Of a stretch of DNA of 64,000 bases, positions 53,545 through 62,176 are shown in pieces (within the stretch, counting starts at the first letter, position 1; every line of letters begins with the position of its first letter). The notes beneath the pieces are model-generated. The model had not been told where the DNA came from and did not search any database. It saw only the letters and a program-made list of their open reading frames with translations. This DNA comes from Flavobacteriaceae bacterium. GTDB lineage: Bacteria > Bacteroidota > Bacteroidia > Flavobacteriales > Flavobacteriaceae. Made by a program: the position numbers and the translations under genes. Location: positions 496,001 to 560,000 of the forward strand of contig JAGYJF010000003.1 in assembly GCA_018402135.1 (NCBI GenBank), in the 5' to 3' direction.

Positions 53545-54774
53545 ATGACACGTTGGATTTTCTTTCTAATTTTTTATACGCTGTTCAGCTTTTATGCCTT
53601 CCAAGCCATAAAAACTGTTAGTAAACATTGGTCCTTACAAAGCATATTTATAATAATTTCACTACTCGTACTAGGTAATTTCATTTACCATTTTACTATT
53701 GCTAGTGATAGCAGAATTCTTACCCCACCAAAAAGTTTGGCCTTTGGATTTTTAATCACTTTTATAGTTTTTAAAATGATAATCATACCTATACTTCTAG
53801 GGGAAGATATCATTAGAGGAATTATTGGTGTTAACGATAAACTTATTGCTTCAAACGAAAACTTTAGTATTCCTTCCAGAAGAAAATTCATTAGTCAAAT
53901 AGCTTTGGGATTAGCAGCAATACCAATGCTATCTTTGCTTTACGGAATGTACAAAGGCAAATACGATTTTAGGGTGCTGAAATACACCTTATATTTTCAG
54001 GATTTACCACAAGCTTTTGATGGTTACAAAATTACCCAGTTAAGCGATATTCACTCAGGAAGTTTCGATAATCGAGATAAAATCAAATATGCTGTTGAAT
54101 TGGTAAATGAACAAAAATCGGACGTGATTCTTTTCACCGGTGATTTGGTCAATAATAAAGCTGAAGAAATGTTGCCTTGGAAAGACGTCTTTGGCAAACT
54201 GTCCTCAAATGATGGTATCTATTCTGTGCTTGGCAACCACGATTATGGCGATTATGTTGATTGGAATTCTAAAGCCGAAAAAGACCAAAACTTAGAAGAT
54301 TTAAAAAACGTTCAAAAAGAAATTGGATTTAATCTATTGCTAAATGAAAACAGGTACATTGAAAAATATGGTGAAAGATTGGCTATAATTGGTGTTGAAA
54401 ATTGGGGTAGAGGTGGTTTTAAAAAAGCAGGTGATCTAAAAAAGGCAAGTGAAAATTTAAGCGAAAAAGACTTCAAAATATTAATGAGTCACGATCCGAG
54501 TCATTGGGAAGAAGTGGTGCTGAACGACGACACACATTATCATTTAACCTTAAGCGGTCATACACACGGCATGCAATTTGGAATTGAAATCCCTGGTTGG
54601 ATAAAATGGAGCCCTGTGAGTTGGCGCTATAAATATTGGGCGGGAATTTATAAAGAAAAGGGTCAATATATTAATGTAAACCGTGGTTTTGGGTTTTTAG
54701 CCTATCCAGGACGCGTTGGTATTTGGCCCGAAATCACCGTTATTGAATTAAAAAAAGGGCAAGCTAAAGTCTAA
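53545..54774 (+). CDS. Membrane-anchored metallophosphoesterase
   Basis: The 409-residue protein has about four membrane helices (1-140), then a calcineurin-like phosphoesterase domain. Metal ligands: QLSDIHSGSFDN (about 165-176), ILFTGDLVNNK (about 195), VLGNHDYGDY (about 226), MSHDPSHW (about 315) and LSGHTHGMQFG (about 334). It resembles YaeI/YkuE-type enzymes, some of which act on UDP-diacylglucosamine or phospholipid. Substrate unknown. It lies 42 nt after the beta-mannosidase gene on the same strand, but no functional link is seen. Confidence 0.92.
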   Translation: MTRWIFFLIFYTLFSFYAFQAIKTVSKHWSLQSIFIIISLLVLGNFIYHFTIASDSRILTPPKSLAFGFLITFIVFKMIIIPILLGEDIIRGIIGVNDKLIASNENFSIPSRRKFISQIALGLAAIPMLSLLYGMYKGKYDFRVLKYTLYFQDLPQAFDGYKITQLSDIHSGSFDNRDKIKYAVELVNEQKSDVILFTGDLVNNKAEEMLPWKDVFGKLSSNDGIYSVLGNHDYGDYVDWNSKAEKDQNLEDLKNVQKEIGFNLLLNENRYIEKYGERLAIIGVENWGRGGFKKAGDLKKASENLSEKDFKILMSHDPSHWEEVVLNDDTHYHLTLSGHTHGMQFGIEIPGWIKWSPVSWRYKYWAGIYKEKGQYINVNRGFGFLAYPGRVGIWPEITVIELKKGQAKV

Positions 54775-54861
54775 ATAAGCAGGCAGTATTTTTTTTGAAT
54801 TTATTTTCTTAATTTTATACTGAAAGACGGGCAATGTACTATCTTCAATAACAATTATATA

Positions 54862-54890
54862 AATACAAAAAAAATATGTAGGTTTGTATT
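54862..54890. promoter_or_regulatory. Inverted repeat overlapping a promoter box of the thioredoxin-like gene
   Basis: AATACAAA (54862-54869) and TTTGTATT (54883-54890) are a perfect 8-bp inverted repeat. A TAGGTTTG -7-like box (54879-54886) overlaps the right arm, 34 nt before the ATG. It could be an operator. No regulator is adjacent and the -33 partner is weak. Confidence 0.4.
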
Positions 54891-54919
54891 TACATTATTG
54901 ACTTTAAAACTTCAAGGTT

Positions 54920-55216
54920 ATGTCAAAATTTGGGGAACTCATAGACGTTGATATTCCTGTTTTGTTGGATTTTTTCACAGAATGGAATGAGCAATCAACC
55001 GCGATGCACGCCGTGCTTAGAGATGTGGCTGCTGCATTGGGCGATAAAGCAAAGGTTATAAAAATTGATGTTGAAAAAAACAAAGAGTTAGCCGAAGCCT
55101 TAAGAGTAAAAGGGTTACCAACACTTATTATTTACAAAAACGGCGAAATGAAATGGCGTCATAGTGGCGAACAGGATGCTAATACGCTAATAGGAATTAT
55201 TCAGGAGTACGTTTAA
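54920..55216 (+). CDS. Thioredoxin-fold protein lacking the CxxC active site
   Basis: The 98-residue protein aligns with thioredoxin by eye: PVLLDFFTEW at 13-22, VIKIDVEKNKELAEALRVKGLPTLIIYKNGE with cis-Pro near 66, and a final helix. The usual WCGPC is W22-N-E-Q-S, and there is no cysteine in the whole protein. It therefore cannot exchange disulfides; it may act as a chaperone-like or partner-binding thioredoxin. It meets the polysaccharide deacetylase gene tail to tail with a 4-nt overlap. Confidence 0.85.
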   Translation: MSKFGELIDVDIPVLLDFFTEWNEQSTAMHAVLRDVAAALGDKAKVIKIDVEKNKELAEALRVKGLPTLIIYKNGEMKWRHSGEQDANTLIGIIQEYV

Positions 55217-55836
55217 ATTGAAATAGCTTTAAAGGCATAATTCAAATCCGAGAAATATTGTAATACTCTCGGAAGTGCGTAAATCACATTTCTTTCAGCC
55301 TTTATACTATCGTGAAAAACAACAATACTTCCTTTTGTTGCTTTTGCAATAACATTTGCTAAACAAGTTTCAGGGGAAATATCCGATTCCCAATCGAAGG
55401 ATAACACATCCCACATCACAATTTTAAAATTTAGGAAAGTCAAGCTCTTGCCATGTGCTAATTTTAATTTTCCGTATGGTGGTCTGAATAATTTAGAATG
55501 TATCTTTTCAGAAGCTTGAGCAACATCTTTCATGTAAACTTCAGCACTGTGTTTCCATGCGTTTAAGTGATGGTGAGTATGATTACCTACAGCGTGGCCT
55601 TCGTCGAGAATTCGATTATAAATTTCAGGATACTTGTCAACGTTATTACCAATACAAAAAAATGTAGCCTTGGCTTTATATTGATTTAAAGTGTCTAAAA
55701 CAAATTCTGTAACACCTGGTGTTGGTCCGTCATCGAAACTTAAATAAAGTATCTTTTCGTCGGTTTTTATGTCCCAAATATATTTGGGAAACAAACGTTT
55801 AGCAACTTCAGGTGTTTTAACTGGCGTAAACTTCAT
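55213..55836 (-). CDS. Polysaccharide deacetylase (NodB-like)
   Basis: The 207-residue carbohydrate esterase 4-type enzyme has motif 1 LYLSFDDGPTPGVTE (about 30-45), motif 2 HAVGNHTHHHLNAW (zinc-binding His residues, about 80-93), motif 3 FRPPYGKLK and motif 4 MWDVLSFDWE. No signal peptide is seen, so it may be cytoplasmic or membrane-associated, which is unusual for cell-wall deacetylases. It follows the DUF2723 protein by 6 nt, so the two form an operon. Confidence 0.9.
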   Translation of the reverse strand: MKFTPVKTPEVAKRLFPKYIWDIKTDEKILYLSFDDGPTPGVTEFVLDTLNQYKAKATFFCIGNNVDKYPEIYNRILDEGHAVGNHTHHHLNAWKHSAEVYMKDVAQASEKIHSKLFRPPYGKLKLAHGKSLTFLNFKIVMWDVLSFDWESDISPETCLANVIAKATKGSIVVFHDSIKAERNVIYALPRVLQYFSDLNYAFKAISI

Positions 55837-55842
55837 CGCCTT

Positions 55843-58800
55843 CTAATTTTCGGCATTGATGCTTTTTATAAGTGAATCTAAAAATGCGTCACCTTCATCC
55901 AAAATGGGTGTTTCTTTTTCTGGTTCGTCACTGCCCATGAAATGTTCGAATAATTTCAAGTGATTATTGAATTTTTTAGATTCTTCCAACGCAAAATCCG
56001 TATCCTTATAAACCACTAATACGTCAACTAAGCTTCTATAGCGCTCAATATCGGTGAATATTTCTTCAATATATCGCTTTTGGTTTTCTAGGGTAAGCCC
56101 ACTAAAATAAACCAAATTTTCTTGATATTTTTTGGCAACTTCTAAATATAAATTTCTCGCTTTATCCTGTTTTTCAACTTCGTAATAAGCGCTGATGTAA
56201 GGTTCTAAAAGTGTGTAATATTCAAAATGTCTTACAGGCATTTTTTCCATAGCTAAATCGGCAACTTCTTCGGCTTTTTCGTATTCGTCTTCATTGATAA
56301 GTTGTTCTATTAACCTTGCTAAATTACCTCTGTATGTTATGCCGTTTTTGCGTGTTTCAGGGTCGTGATAGATATTATCGCTACCACTATTGCCCCAATC
56401 CCACGACATAACTTTGTTGTACATAGTTTCGCTGTCAACGCGTCCCATATCGAAAGGATTGGCTTTACTTACTGGCGTTTTAATAGGGACCAATTTGTAA
56501 ACAAGTCCATCGAGTTGCAAGTAGTCTTTCAACCAGATATAATCGTCATTACCAAAACTCCCGCCGCTAAAATAAATGGGTCGCTCCCAATTGTTATTGG
56601 CAATAATATCTAACATGAGCAATCTGTTTTTGTAGAGCGCACTTTCAGTTATGGTTAAATAAAGTGTATCTTCCATTAAATGAGCATCTTTTTCGCTAAC
56701 AATGTTGTTTTTGATTGCATTTTCTTTATTAACGGGAACTTTTAAATGTCGCGTAGGAAAATAGTTAGAGTTAAGCATTTGTCTAGGATAGTAGCTAATA
56801 TCTTCACTAGTTTGTTGCAGGATATACTTAAGTTTTGTTTTTGGGTTATCACTACTCACAAAATCTATAAATTCTTTTATATCGATGGTATCCTGCGAAA
56901 TTTCTCTACGCATGATGTAATCTCTGGTGCCATATTTATACTGGTCGTGCGTTAACTGCGACGGAATTGGGTCGCTTTCGTAAGCCTTCCGTTTCATTTG
57001 GTCTATGTACCAATCGGTTTGAAATAGGCTAGTATTTACAATACGAACATCGGTGCGAATACCTTCAATTTCTTGAGCATACCATAGCGGAAAGGTGTCG
57101 TTGTCTCCAATGGTAAAAAGAATGGCGTTTGGCTCACAAGACTCTAAATATTTCACGGCCATGGCCTCAGCGGTTCTTTTATTAGAACGATCGTGATCAT
57201 CCCAGTTGTTAGCTGCTAAAACTATTGGGACAACTAAACAAAGAATAGTAACGGCTGGTGCCAATAGTTTTGAGGTGATTTTTGGTCGCAATAATTCGTA
57301 AATCGCATAGACACCAAAACCAATCCAAATAGCAAATACATAAAATGAACCGACTACCGAATAATCGCGTTCGCGTGGTTCAAATGGTCGCACATTGGTG
57401 TAAACCTGAATGGCAATTCCTGTAAACAGGAAGAAAACCAACATCACCCAAAACATTTTTTTATCGAAATGTAACAGAAAGAACATTCCAAAAAGTCCTA
57501 AAAGAAATGGAATAAAATAATAGGTATTGCGCGCTTTGTTATTTTTAACGTCGCTCGGTAAATTTTCTTGAGACATTCCTAAATGCATTTCGTCAATAAA
57601 TTTAATACCACTTATCCAATTGCCATTAAATGCATCATATTTTCCTTGCACATCATTTTGTCTTCCTACAAAATTCCACATAAAATAACGCCAATACATA
57701 TATCCTAATTGGTATTGAAACATATAGGCTATATTGTGTCCAAATTTTGGCGTTTCAATGTCGAGGTAAGATTGACCATAGGTTCTTAAAAATTGATTGT
57801 AATCGTCGTAATCTATTTCGCCTGCTCTTACCTGCTGCCTGAAATCGTTCACCAAAGCAACTAATTCTGTTTCTGAGCTATACTCGGGTTTAATTTTAAA
57901 ATTCACATAGCCCGTGAACATCATATAATTTTGAGCATGCTCGCTACTCCACATTCTCGGCAAAAAAGCAGCATGTTTAGAGTTGTAATTTTGTTTGGCA
58001 TTTTTATAGTCGTTTACAATAACGTATTTGCCGTTTTTATCGTCTTTTTCATACTTGGGTTTGTCATCAACAAAAGGTTTGTTCTCATCAGCACCCGAGT
58101 AAATTTCGGTAAATTGTGGACCATAAAATAAATGTGTTTCCGGGTATTGTTCTAAATTGTAATAGGCTAAAAGTTCGCGTGCACTTTCCGGATTGTTTTC
58201 ATTAATTACCACATTAGCATTGGCGCGGATTGGTAACATAAGCCATGAAGAACTCCCTATTATTACAAACATCAAACACAGAATAATAGTATTGATAAGT
58301 GTCAATCCTTTTTTCCGGGTATAGTTTAATCCGAAATAAAACAACGCTACAAGAAGTAATCCAGCTATAATCGTACCTGAATTAAATGGCAATCCAATAG
58401 AGTTCACAAAGAAAATTTCCAAAACACTAAAAAATCTTAAGATGTTTGGAAACATCAATTTAAAAACAAATAACAAAACTGCCACCGACACTATATTTGC
58501 TATTATAAATCCTTTAATTGTTACAGTTTGATAATTTTTAAAGTAATAAATTAGGCCAATAGCAGGTATGGTTAATAGTCCCATAAAATGCACACCAAAA
58601 GACATTCCTACAACAAGCGCAATTAAAATAAGCCATTTATTACCGCGAGGGGTGTGCATATCTTGCTCCCAGCGTAAACCTAAATAAAACATTACCGACA
58701 TAATAAGTGCTGCCATGGCATACACTTCAGTTTCAACGGCATTAAACCAAAACGAATCTGTAAAACTAAACGCTAAACTTCCTACCAAACCACTGCCAAG

Positions 58801-59163
58801 AATGGCGATTTGATTTCCTTCGGAACCTTGACTCCCTAATTGGGTTATTTTTCTAAGTAATAAGGTGATGCTCCAGAACATAAACATGATTGTAAAAGCA
58901 CTAGAAAATGCACTCATCATATTTAACATAAACCCGATTTGAGAAGGTTCTAAAGCAAATATCGAAAAGAATGCCCCTAGCATTTGAAAGAATGGTGCGC
59001 CTGGTGGATGCCCAACTTGAAGTTTAGATGAGGTGAGAATATATTCGCCAGCATCCCAAAAACTAACGGTTGGTTCAATGGTTAATGTATAGGTAATCAG
59101 AGAAATTACAAATACCAACCAACCTAAAATGGTATTCCACTTGTTAAAGCTAAATTGTGTCAT
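55843..59163 (-). CDS. DUF2723 membrane protein (putative glycosyltransferase)
   Basis: The 1106-residue protein starts with the DUF2723 signature: a TM, YTLTIEPTVSFWDAGEYILTSSKLQVGHPPGAPFFQMLG, with the acidic Asp-Glu pair placed as in GT-C glycosyltransferases. It has about 12-13 membrane helices to about residue 660, then a soluble domain with tetratricopeptide-like helices at the end (EKAEEVADLAMEKMP). DUF2723 members are related to protein O-mannosyltransferases and may transfer sugars from lipid carriers. Sugar and target are unknown. It is co-transcribed with the polysaccharide deacetylase. Confidence 0.9.
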   Translation of the reverse strand: MTQFSFNKWNTILGWLVFVISLITYTLTIEPTVSFWDAGEYILTSSKLQVGHPPGAPFFQMLGAFFSIFALEPSQIGFMLNMMSAFSSAFTIMFMFWSITLLLRKITQLGSQGSEGNQIAILGSGLVGSLAFSFTDSFWFNAVETEVYAMAALIMSVMFYLGLRWEQDMHTPRGNKWLILIALVVGMSFGVHFMGLLTIPAIGLIYYFKNYQTVTIKGFIIANIVSVAVLLFVFKLMFPNILRFFSVLEIFFVNSIGLPFNSGTIIAGLLLVALFYFGLNYTRKKGLTLINTIILCLMFVIIGSSSWLMLPIRANANVVINENNPESARELLAYYNLEQYPETHLFYGPQFTEIYSGADENKPFVDDKPKYEKDDKNGKYVIVNDYKNAKQNYNSKHAAFLPRMWSSEHAQNYMMFTGYVNFKIKPEYSSETELVALVNDFRQQVRAGEIDYDDYNQFLRTYGQSYLDIETPKFGHNIAYMFQYQLGYMYWRYFMWNFVGRQNDVQGKYDAFNGNWISGIKFIDEMHLGMSQENLPSDVKNNKARNTYYFIPFLLGLFGMFFLLHFDKKMFWVMLVFFLFTGIAIQVYTNVRPFEPRERDYSVVGSFYVFAIWIGFGVYAIYELLRPKITSKLLAPAVTILCLVVPIVLAANNWDDHDRSNKRTAEAMAVKYLESCEPNAILFTIGDNDTFPLWYAQEIEGIRTDVRIVNTSLFQTDWYIDQMKRKAYESDPIPSQLTHDQYKYGTRDYIMRREISQDTIDIKEFIDFVSSDNPKTKLKYILQQTSEDISYYPRQMLNSNYFPTRHLKVPVNKENAIKNNIVSEKDAHLMEDTLYLTITESALYKNRLLMLDIIANNNWERPIYFSGGSFGNDDYIWLKDYLQLDGLVYKLVPIKTPVSKANPFDMGRVDSETMYNKVMSWDWGNSGSDNIYHDPETRKNGITYRGNLARLIEQLINEDEYEKAEEVADLAMEKMPVRHFEYYTLLEPYISAYYEVEKQDKARNLYLEVAKKYQENLVYFSGLTLENQKRYIEEIFTDIERYRSLVDVLVVYKDTDFALEESKKFNNHLKLFEHFMGSDEPEKETPILDEGDAFLDSLIKSINAEN

Positions 59164-59262
59164 GGATTCAAATTAATATAGGGGCGAATTTAACAATTAT
59201 AATACAAAGGTGTTTAATTTATTAACGAACCTTAACCTTTGCATATTATTTCTCTCTATTTT

Positions 59263-59293
59263 TTTGCCTAAACCAAACTTTGTTTTAAATTTG
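59263..59293 (+). promoter_or_regulatory. Promoter of tRNA-Gln
   Basis: TTTG (59263-59266), 19 nt, TAAATTTG (59286-59293) match the Bacteroidota consensus in full. The transcript would start about 10-15 nt before the tRNA. Confidence 0.8.
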
Positions 59294-59309
59294 CATCCTC
59301 AAATAAAGC

Positions 59310-59382
59310 TGGTCTATGGTGTAACTGGCAACACGTCTGGTTTTGGTCCAGAAGAGTCTAGGTTCGAGCCCTAGTAGACCAA
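59310..59382 (+). tRNA. tRNA-Gln (anticodon TTG)
   Basis: The acceptor stem TGGTCTA pairs with TAGACCA, with discriminator A. The anticodon loop TTTTGGT between TCTGG and CCAGA gives anticodon TTG, and the T-arm reads TAGGTTCGAGCCCTA. CCA is not encoded. Confidence 0.96.
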
Positions 59383-59384
59383 CA

Positions 59385-59417
59385 AGAATCCTAATCATGT
59401 AATGGTTAGGATTCTTT
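59385..59417 (+). terminator. Terminator after tRNA-Gln
   Basis: AGAATCCTAA, an 11-nt loop and TTAGGATTCT form a 10-bp stem followed by TT. It ends the single-gene tRNA transcript 2 nt downstream of the tRNA. Confidence 0.8.
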
Positions 59418-59463
59418 GCTTTATTACTTTCTTAAATGAATGAAGAATGAACTTTGATTCCTG

Positions 59464-60288
59464 TTAAATTTTAAAAGTAATCACAGGTCGATTCGCATGG
59501 TTTACAATATCTTCGCTTATGCTACCATTAAAAAAGTGCGCAATACCCTGTCTACCATGCGTGCTAATACCAATTAAATCAGCGTCGATTTCTTTTGAGA
59601 AATTAAGAATTCCTTGTTCAACGCTTTCGTCATTGTAGATATTTATGGAAATAGGGAAGTAAACGTCATCTTTAGTAAATTCGTTTATTCGTGACTTAGC
59701 TTCAGATGTTGTTGTGAAATTGTTAGGTGTATTTACCATTAATAAATGAATGGTGGCTTCAAAAGCTTTTGCAAATTTTATAGCCTGTTTGTAAGTTTCT
59801 TTGCTGTCATTTTTAAAATCAGATGCGAAAACAAAATTATCGATAAAAAAATTCTCATGGTTATTTTTGATTACTAAAACGGGGACTTTTGAGCTTCTTA
59901 CAACTTTTTCGGCATTAGAACCAATAAAAACCTCACGTAAGCCACTAACACCATGCGAACCCATAACAATCATATCAATATTTAATTCATTACAGGTATC
60001 TTTAATTTCTGAAAATGATAAATCAGATTTTACCGTTTGAAACACATCAAGACCTTTTAAATAATCTTGCGACATGACGTTTTCAAATTGTTGTTGGGCC
60101 ATTTTTATAAAAAACATAGCCTCTGGCAAATCACCACCTGAGGCATAAGCATCACCACCTTGGAGCGGTAATTCAAGCATGTGTAACAAATAAATTTCGC
60201 TATTGTGATTTCTCGCAATTTCCGCAGCCACCTTTAAGGCGTGCTCTGCTTGATCAGAAAAATCTGTTGGAACTAGTATTTTTTTCAT
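59464..60288 (-). CDS. Universal stress protein, two tandem UspA domains
   Basis: The 274-residue cytoplasmic protein has two UspA domains, about 1-143 and 150-274. The first has the ATP-binding-type glycine motif (GSHGVSGLREVFIGSNAEKV) and ends PVLVIK. The second has GISTHGRQGIAHFFNGSISEDI and ends PVITFKI. I chose the ATG at 60288 (MKKILVPTDFSDQAEHAL), because that is the family start, over an in-frame ATG at 60414. The longer form would extend into the divergent rimP promoter. Stress signals are not visible. Confidence 0.92.
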   Translation of the reverse strand: MKKILVPTDFSDQAEHALKVAAEIARNHNSEIYLLHMLELPLQGGDAYASGGDLPEAMFFIKMAQQQFENVMSQDYLKGLDVFQTVKSDLSFSEIKDTCNELNIDMIVMGSHGVSGLREVFIGSNAEKVVRSSKVPVLVIKNNHENFFIDNFVFASDFKNDSKETYKQAIKFAKAFEATIHLLMVNTPNNFTTTSEAKSRINEFTKDDVYFPISINIYNDESVEQGILNFSKEIDADLIGISTHGRQGIAHFFNGSISEDIVNHANRPVITFKI

Positions 60289-60346
60289 GTTTGGTTGGTT
60301 TAGAAATTTCACCTTAAATGTAACAAAAAAAAGGCATTGCTTCAAC

Positions 60347-60378
60347 TTGGAAAAGTCAAGATAAATGTTGTATATTTG
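60347..60378 (+). promoter_or_regulatory. Promoter of rimP-nusA-infB
   Basis: TTG (60347-60349), 21 nt, TATATTTG (60371-60378). Transcription should start near 60385, giving a leader of about 54 nt that contains the hairpin at 60403-60424. Confidence 0.7.
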
Positions 60379-60402
60379 CGGCGTTGTACGAAAGAAAAAT
60401 AT

Positions 60403-60429
60403 GAGGGGACACAAAAGTCCCCTCTTTTT
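60403..60429 (+). terminator. Terminator-like hairpin in the rimP leader
   Basis: GAGGGGAC, loop ACAAAA and GTCCCCTC form an 8-bp GC-rich stem followed by TTTTT. The structure ends about 10 nt before the rimP ATG and lies after the promoter, so part of the transcripts should stop there. This is a plausible attenuator for the operon. Confidence 0.75.
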
Positions 60430-60438
60430 ATACTTAAA

Positions 60439-60903
60439 ATGTTCAAAGAAAAAGTAAAAACACTTTTGGAAAATTGCCTAGACGAAAGGCCGGACTTATT
60501 TCTTATTGATTTCGAAATTTTAGAAGACCAGTCCATTCGTGTTGTAATTGATGGTGATAATGGCGTTGCGGTTGAAGACTGTATGCTAGTAAGTCGCGCA
60601 ATAGAACACAACCTAGATAGAGAAGAGTACGACTTTTCCTTAGAGGTGTCGTCTGCTGGTGCGCTATCTCCAATTATAAATCAAAGACAATACAAAAAAA
60701 ATATTGGCCGGATATTGGAAATAAAACTCAAGGACCAAAAACCTTTTGAGGCAGAATTAACTGAAGTTGATGTTAATACCATAACGCTTAAATGGAAATC
60801 ACGAGAGCCAAAACCAGTTGGTAAAGGTAAAGTTACGGTATTGAACGAAACCAAAGTTGACTATCAAGATATTGAAAAGGCAAACGTTATAATTAAATTT
60901 TAA
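60439..60903 (+). CDS. rimP: Ribosome maturation factor RimP
   Basis: The 154-residue factor assists 30S assembly. The fold pattern (FLIDFEILEDQSIRVVIDGDNGVAVEDCMLVSRAIEHNLD, then EVSSAGALSPI and the C-terminal beta domain GKVTVLNETKVDY) and its place before nusA-infB are typical. The ATG at 60439 is preferred to an in-frame ATG at 60337, because the promoter and hairpin lie between them. nusA follows after 12 nt. Confidence 0.95.
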   Translation: MFKEKVKTLLENCLDERPDLFLIDFEILEDQSIRVVIDGDNGVAVEDCMLVSRAIEHNLDREEYDFSLEVSSAGALSPIINQRQYKKNIGRILEIKLKDQKPFEAELTEVDVNTITLKWKSREPKPVGKGKVTVLNETKVDYQDIEKANVIIKF

Positions 60904-60915
60904 TTCCTAATAGAT

Positions 60916-62148
60916 ATGGAAAATATTGCGTTAATTGAATCATTCTCAGAATTTAAAGATGATAAATTAATTGATAGAGTAACCCTAATGGCCATTTTAG
61001 AAGATGTGCTTAGAAGTGCTTTAAAAAGAAAATTTGGAGACGATGATAATTTTGATATCATTATCAACCCTGATAAAGGTGATTTGGAAATATGGAGAAA
61101 TAGAGTGGTAGTTGCAGATGAAGATGTTGAAGATCCAAATCAAGAAATCGCTTTATCCGAAGCTCAAAAAATTGAGCCAGATTTTGAAGTAGGTGAAGAT
61201 GTAGCCGAAGAAGTAAAATTAATCGACCTTGGAAGGCGTGCAATTTTAGCCTTAAGACAGAATCTTATCGCTAAAATTCACGAACACGATAACACTAATA
61301 TATACAAGCAGTTTAAAGATTTAGAAGGCGAAATCTACACGGCTGAGGTGCATCATATCCGTCATAAAGCCATCATTTTGTTAGATGATGAAGGTAACGA
61401 AATTATTTTGCCAAAAGACCGACAAATTCCTTCCGACTTTTTCAGAAAAGGCGAAAATGTAAGAGGTATTATTGAAAGTGTTGACCTAAAAGGAAACAAA
61501 CCAACCATCATAATGTCTAGAACCTCGCCTGTATTTCTTGAAAAGTTATTTGAACAAGAAATACCAGAAGTTTTCGACGGTTTAATCACCATCAAAAAAG
61601 TAGTAAGAATCCCTGGGGAAAAAGCAAAAGTAGCAGTAGATTCATACGATGATCGTATAGATCCAGTTGGTGCCTGTGTAGGTATGAAAGGTTCAAGAAT
61701 TCACGGAATTGTTCGTGAACTTGGTAACGAAAATATTGATGTTATTAACTTTACCAATAATCTTCAATTATTTATTTCTAGAGCATTAAGTCCAGCAAGA
61801 GTATCGTCGTTAAAAATAGATGAAGAAACCAAACGCGTTGAAGTTTGGTTGAAACCAGAAGAAGTTTCTAAAGCCATTGGTAGAGGCGGACATAACATCA
61901 GATTAGCTGGTCAATTAACTGGCTACGAAATAGATGTATTTAGAGAAGGTGCTGAAGAAGATGTTGAATTATCAGAATTTACCGATGAAATCGAGAGCTG
62001 GATTATTGAAGAATTTAGTAAAGCAGGTTTAGATACTGCTAAAAGTATATTAGAACAAGACGTTGAAGATCTTGTTAAAAGAACAGATTTAGAAGAAGAA
62101 ACCATTTTAGAAGTTCTGAGAATTCTTAAGGAAGAATTTGAAGAATAG
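60916..62148 (+). CDS. nusA: Transcription termination/antitermination factor NusA
   Basis: The 410-residue RNA-polymerase-binding factor has an N-terminal domain (about 1-125), an S1 domain (about 130-200, GEIYTAEVHHIRHKAIILLDDEGNEI), KH1 with GACVGMKGSRIHGIVRELGNENIDVI (about 253-278) and KH2 with AIGRGGHNIRLAGQLTGYEIDVF (about 315-337). A short acidic C-terminal domain follows. NusA binds leader hairpins, so the terminator-like stem before rimP may let it control its own operon. infB follows after 28 nt. Confidence 0.97.
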   Translation: MENIALIESFSEFKDDKLIDRVTLMAILEDVLRSALKRKFGDDDNFDIIINPDKGDLEIWRNRVVVADEDVEDPNQEIALSEAQKIEPDFEVGEDVAEEVKLIDLGRRAILALRQNLIAKIHEHDNTNIYKQFKDLEGEIYTAEVHHIRHKAIILLDDEGNEIILPKDRQIPSDFFRKGENVRGIIESVDLKGNKPTIIMSRTSPVFLEKLFEQEIPEVFDGLITIKKVVRIPGEKAKVAVDSYDDRIDPVGACVGMKGSRIHGIVRELGNENIDVINFTNNLQLFISRALSPARVSSLKIDEETKRVEVWLKPEEVSKAIGRGGHNIRLAGQLTGYEIDVFREGAEEDVELSEFTDEIESWIIEEFSKAGLDTAKSILEQDVEDLVKRTDLEEETILEVLRILKEEFEE

Positions 62149-62176
62149 AAGAAATAAGTTATATTAACACCCATTT

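Noticed and set aside
60289-60414. 42-codon N-terminal extension of the universal stress protein
   Set aside because: The UspA domain starts with MKKILVPTDFS at 60288, and the extension overlaps the divergent rimP leader.
60337-60438. 34-codon N-terminal extension of RimP
   Set aside because: It would run through the promoter box and the terminator-like hairpin; the RimP fold begins at 60439.
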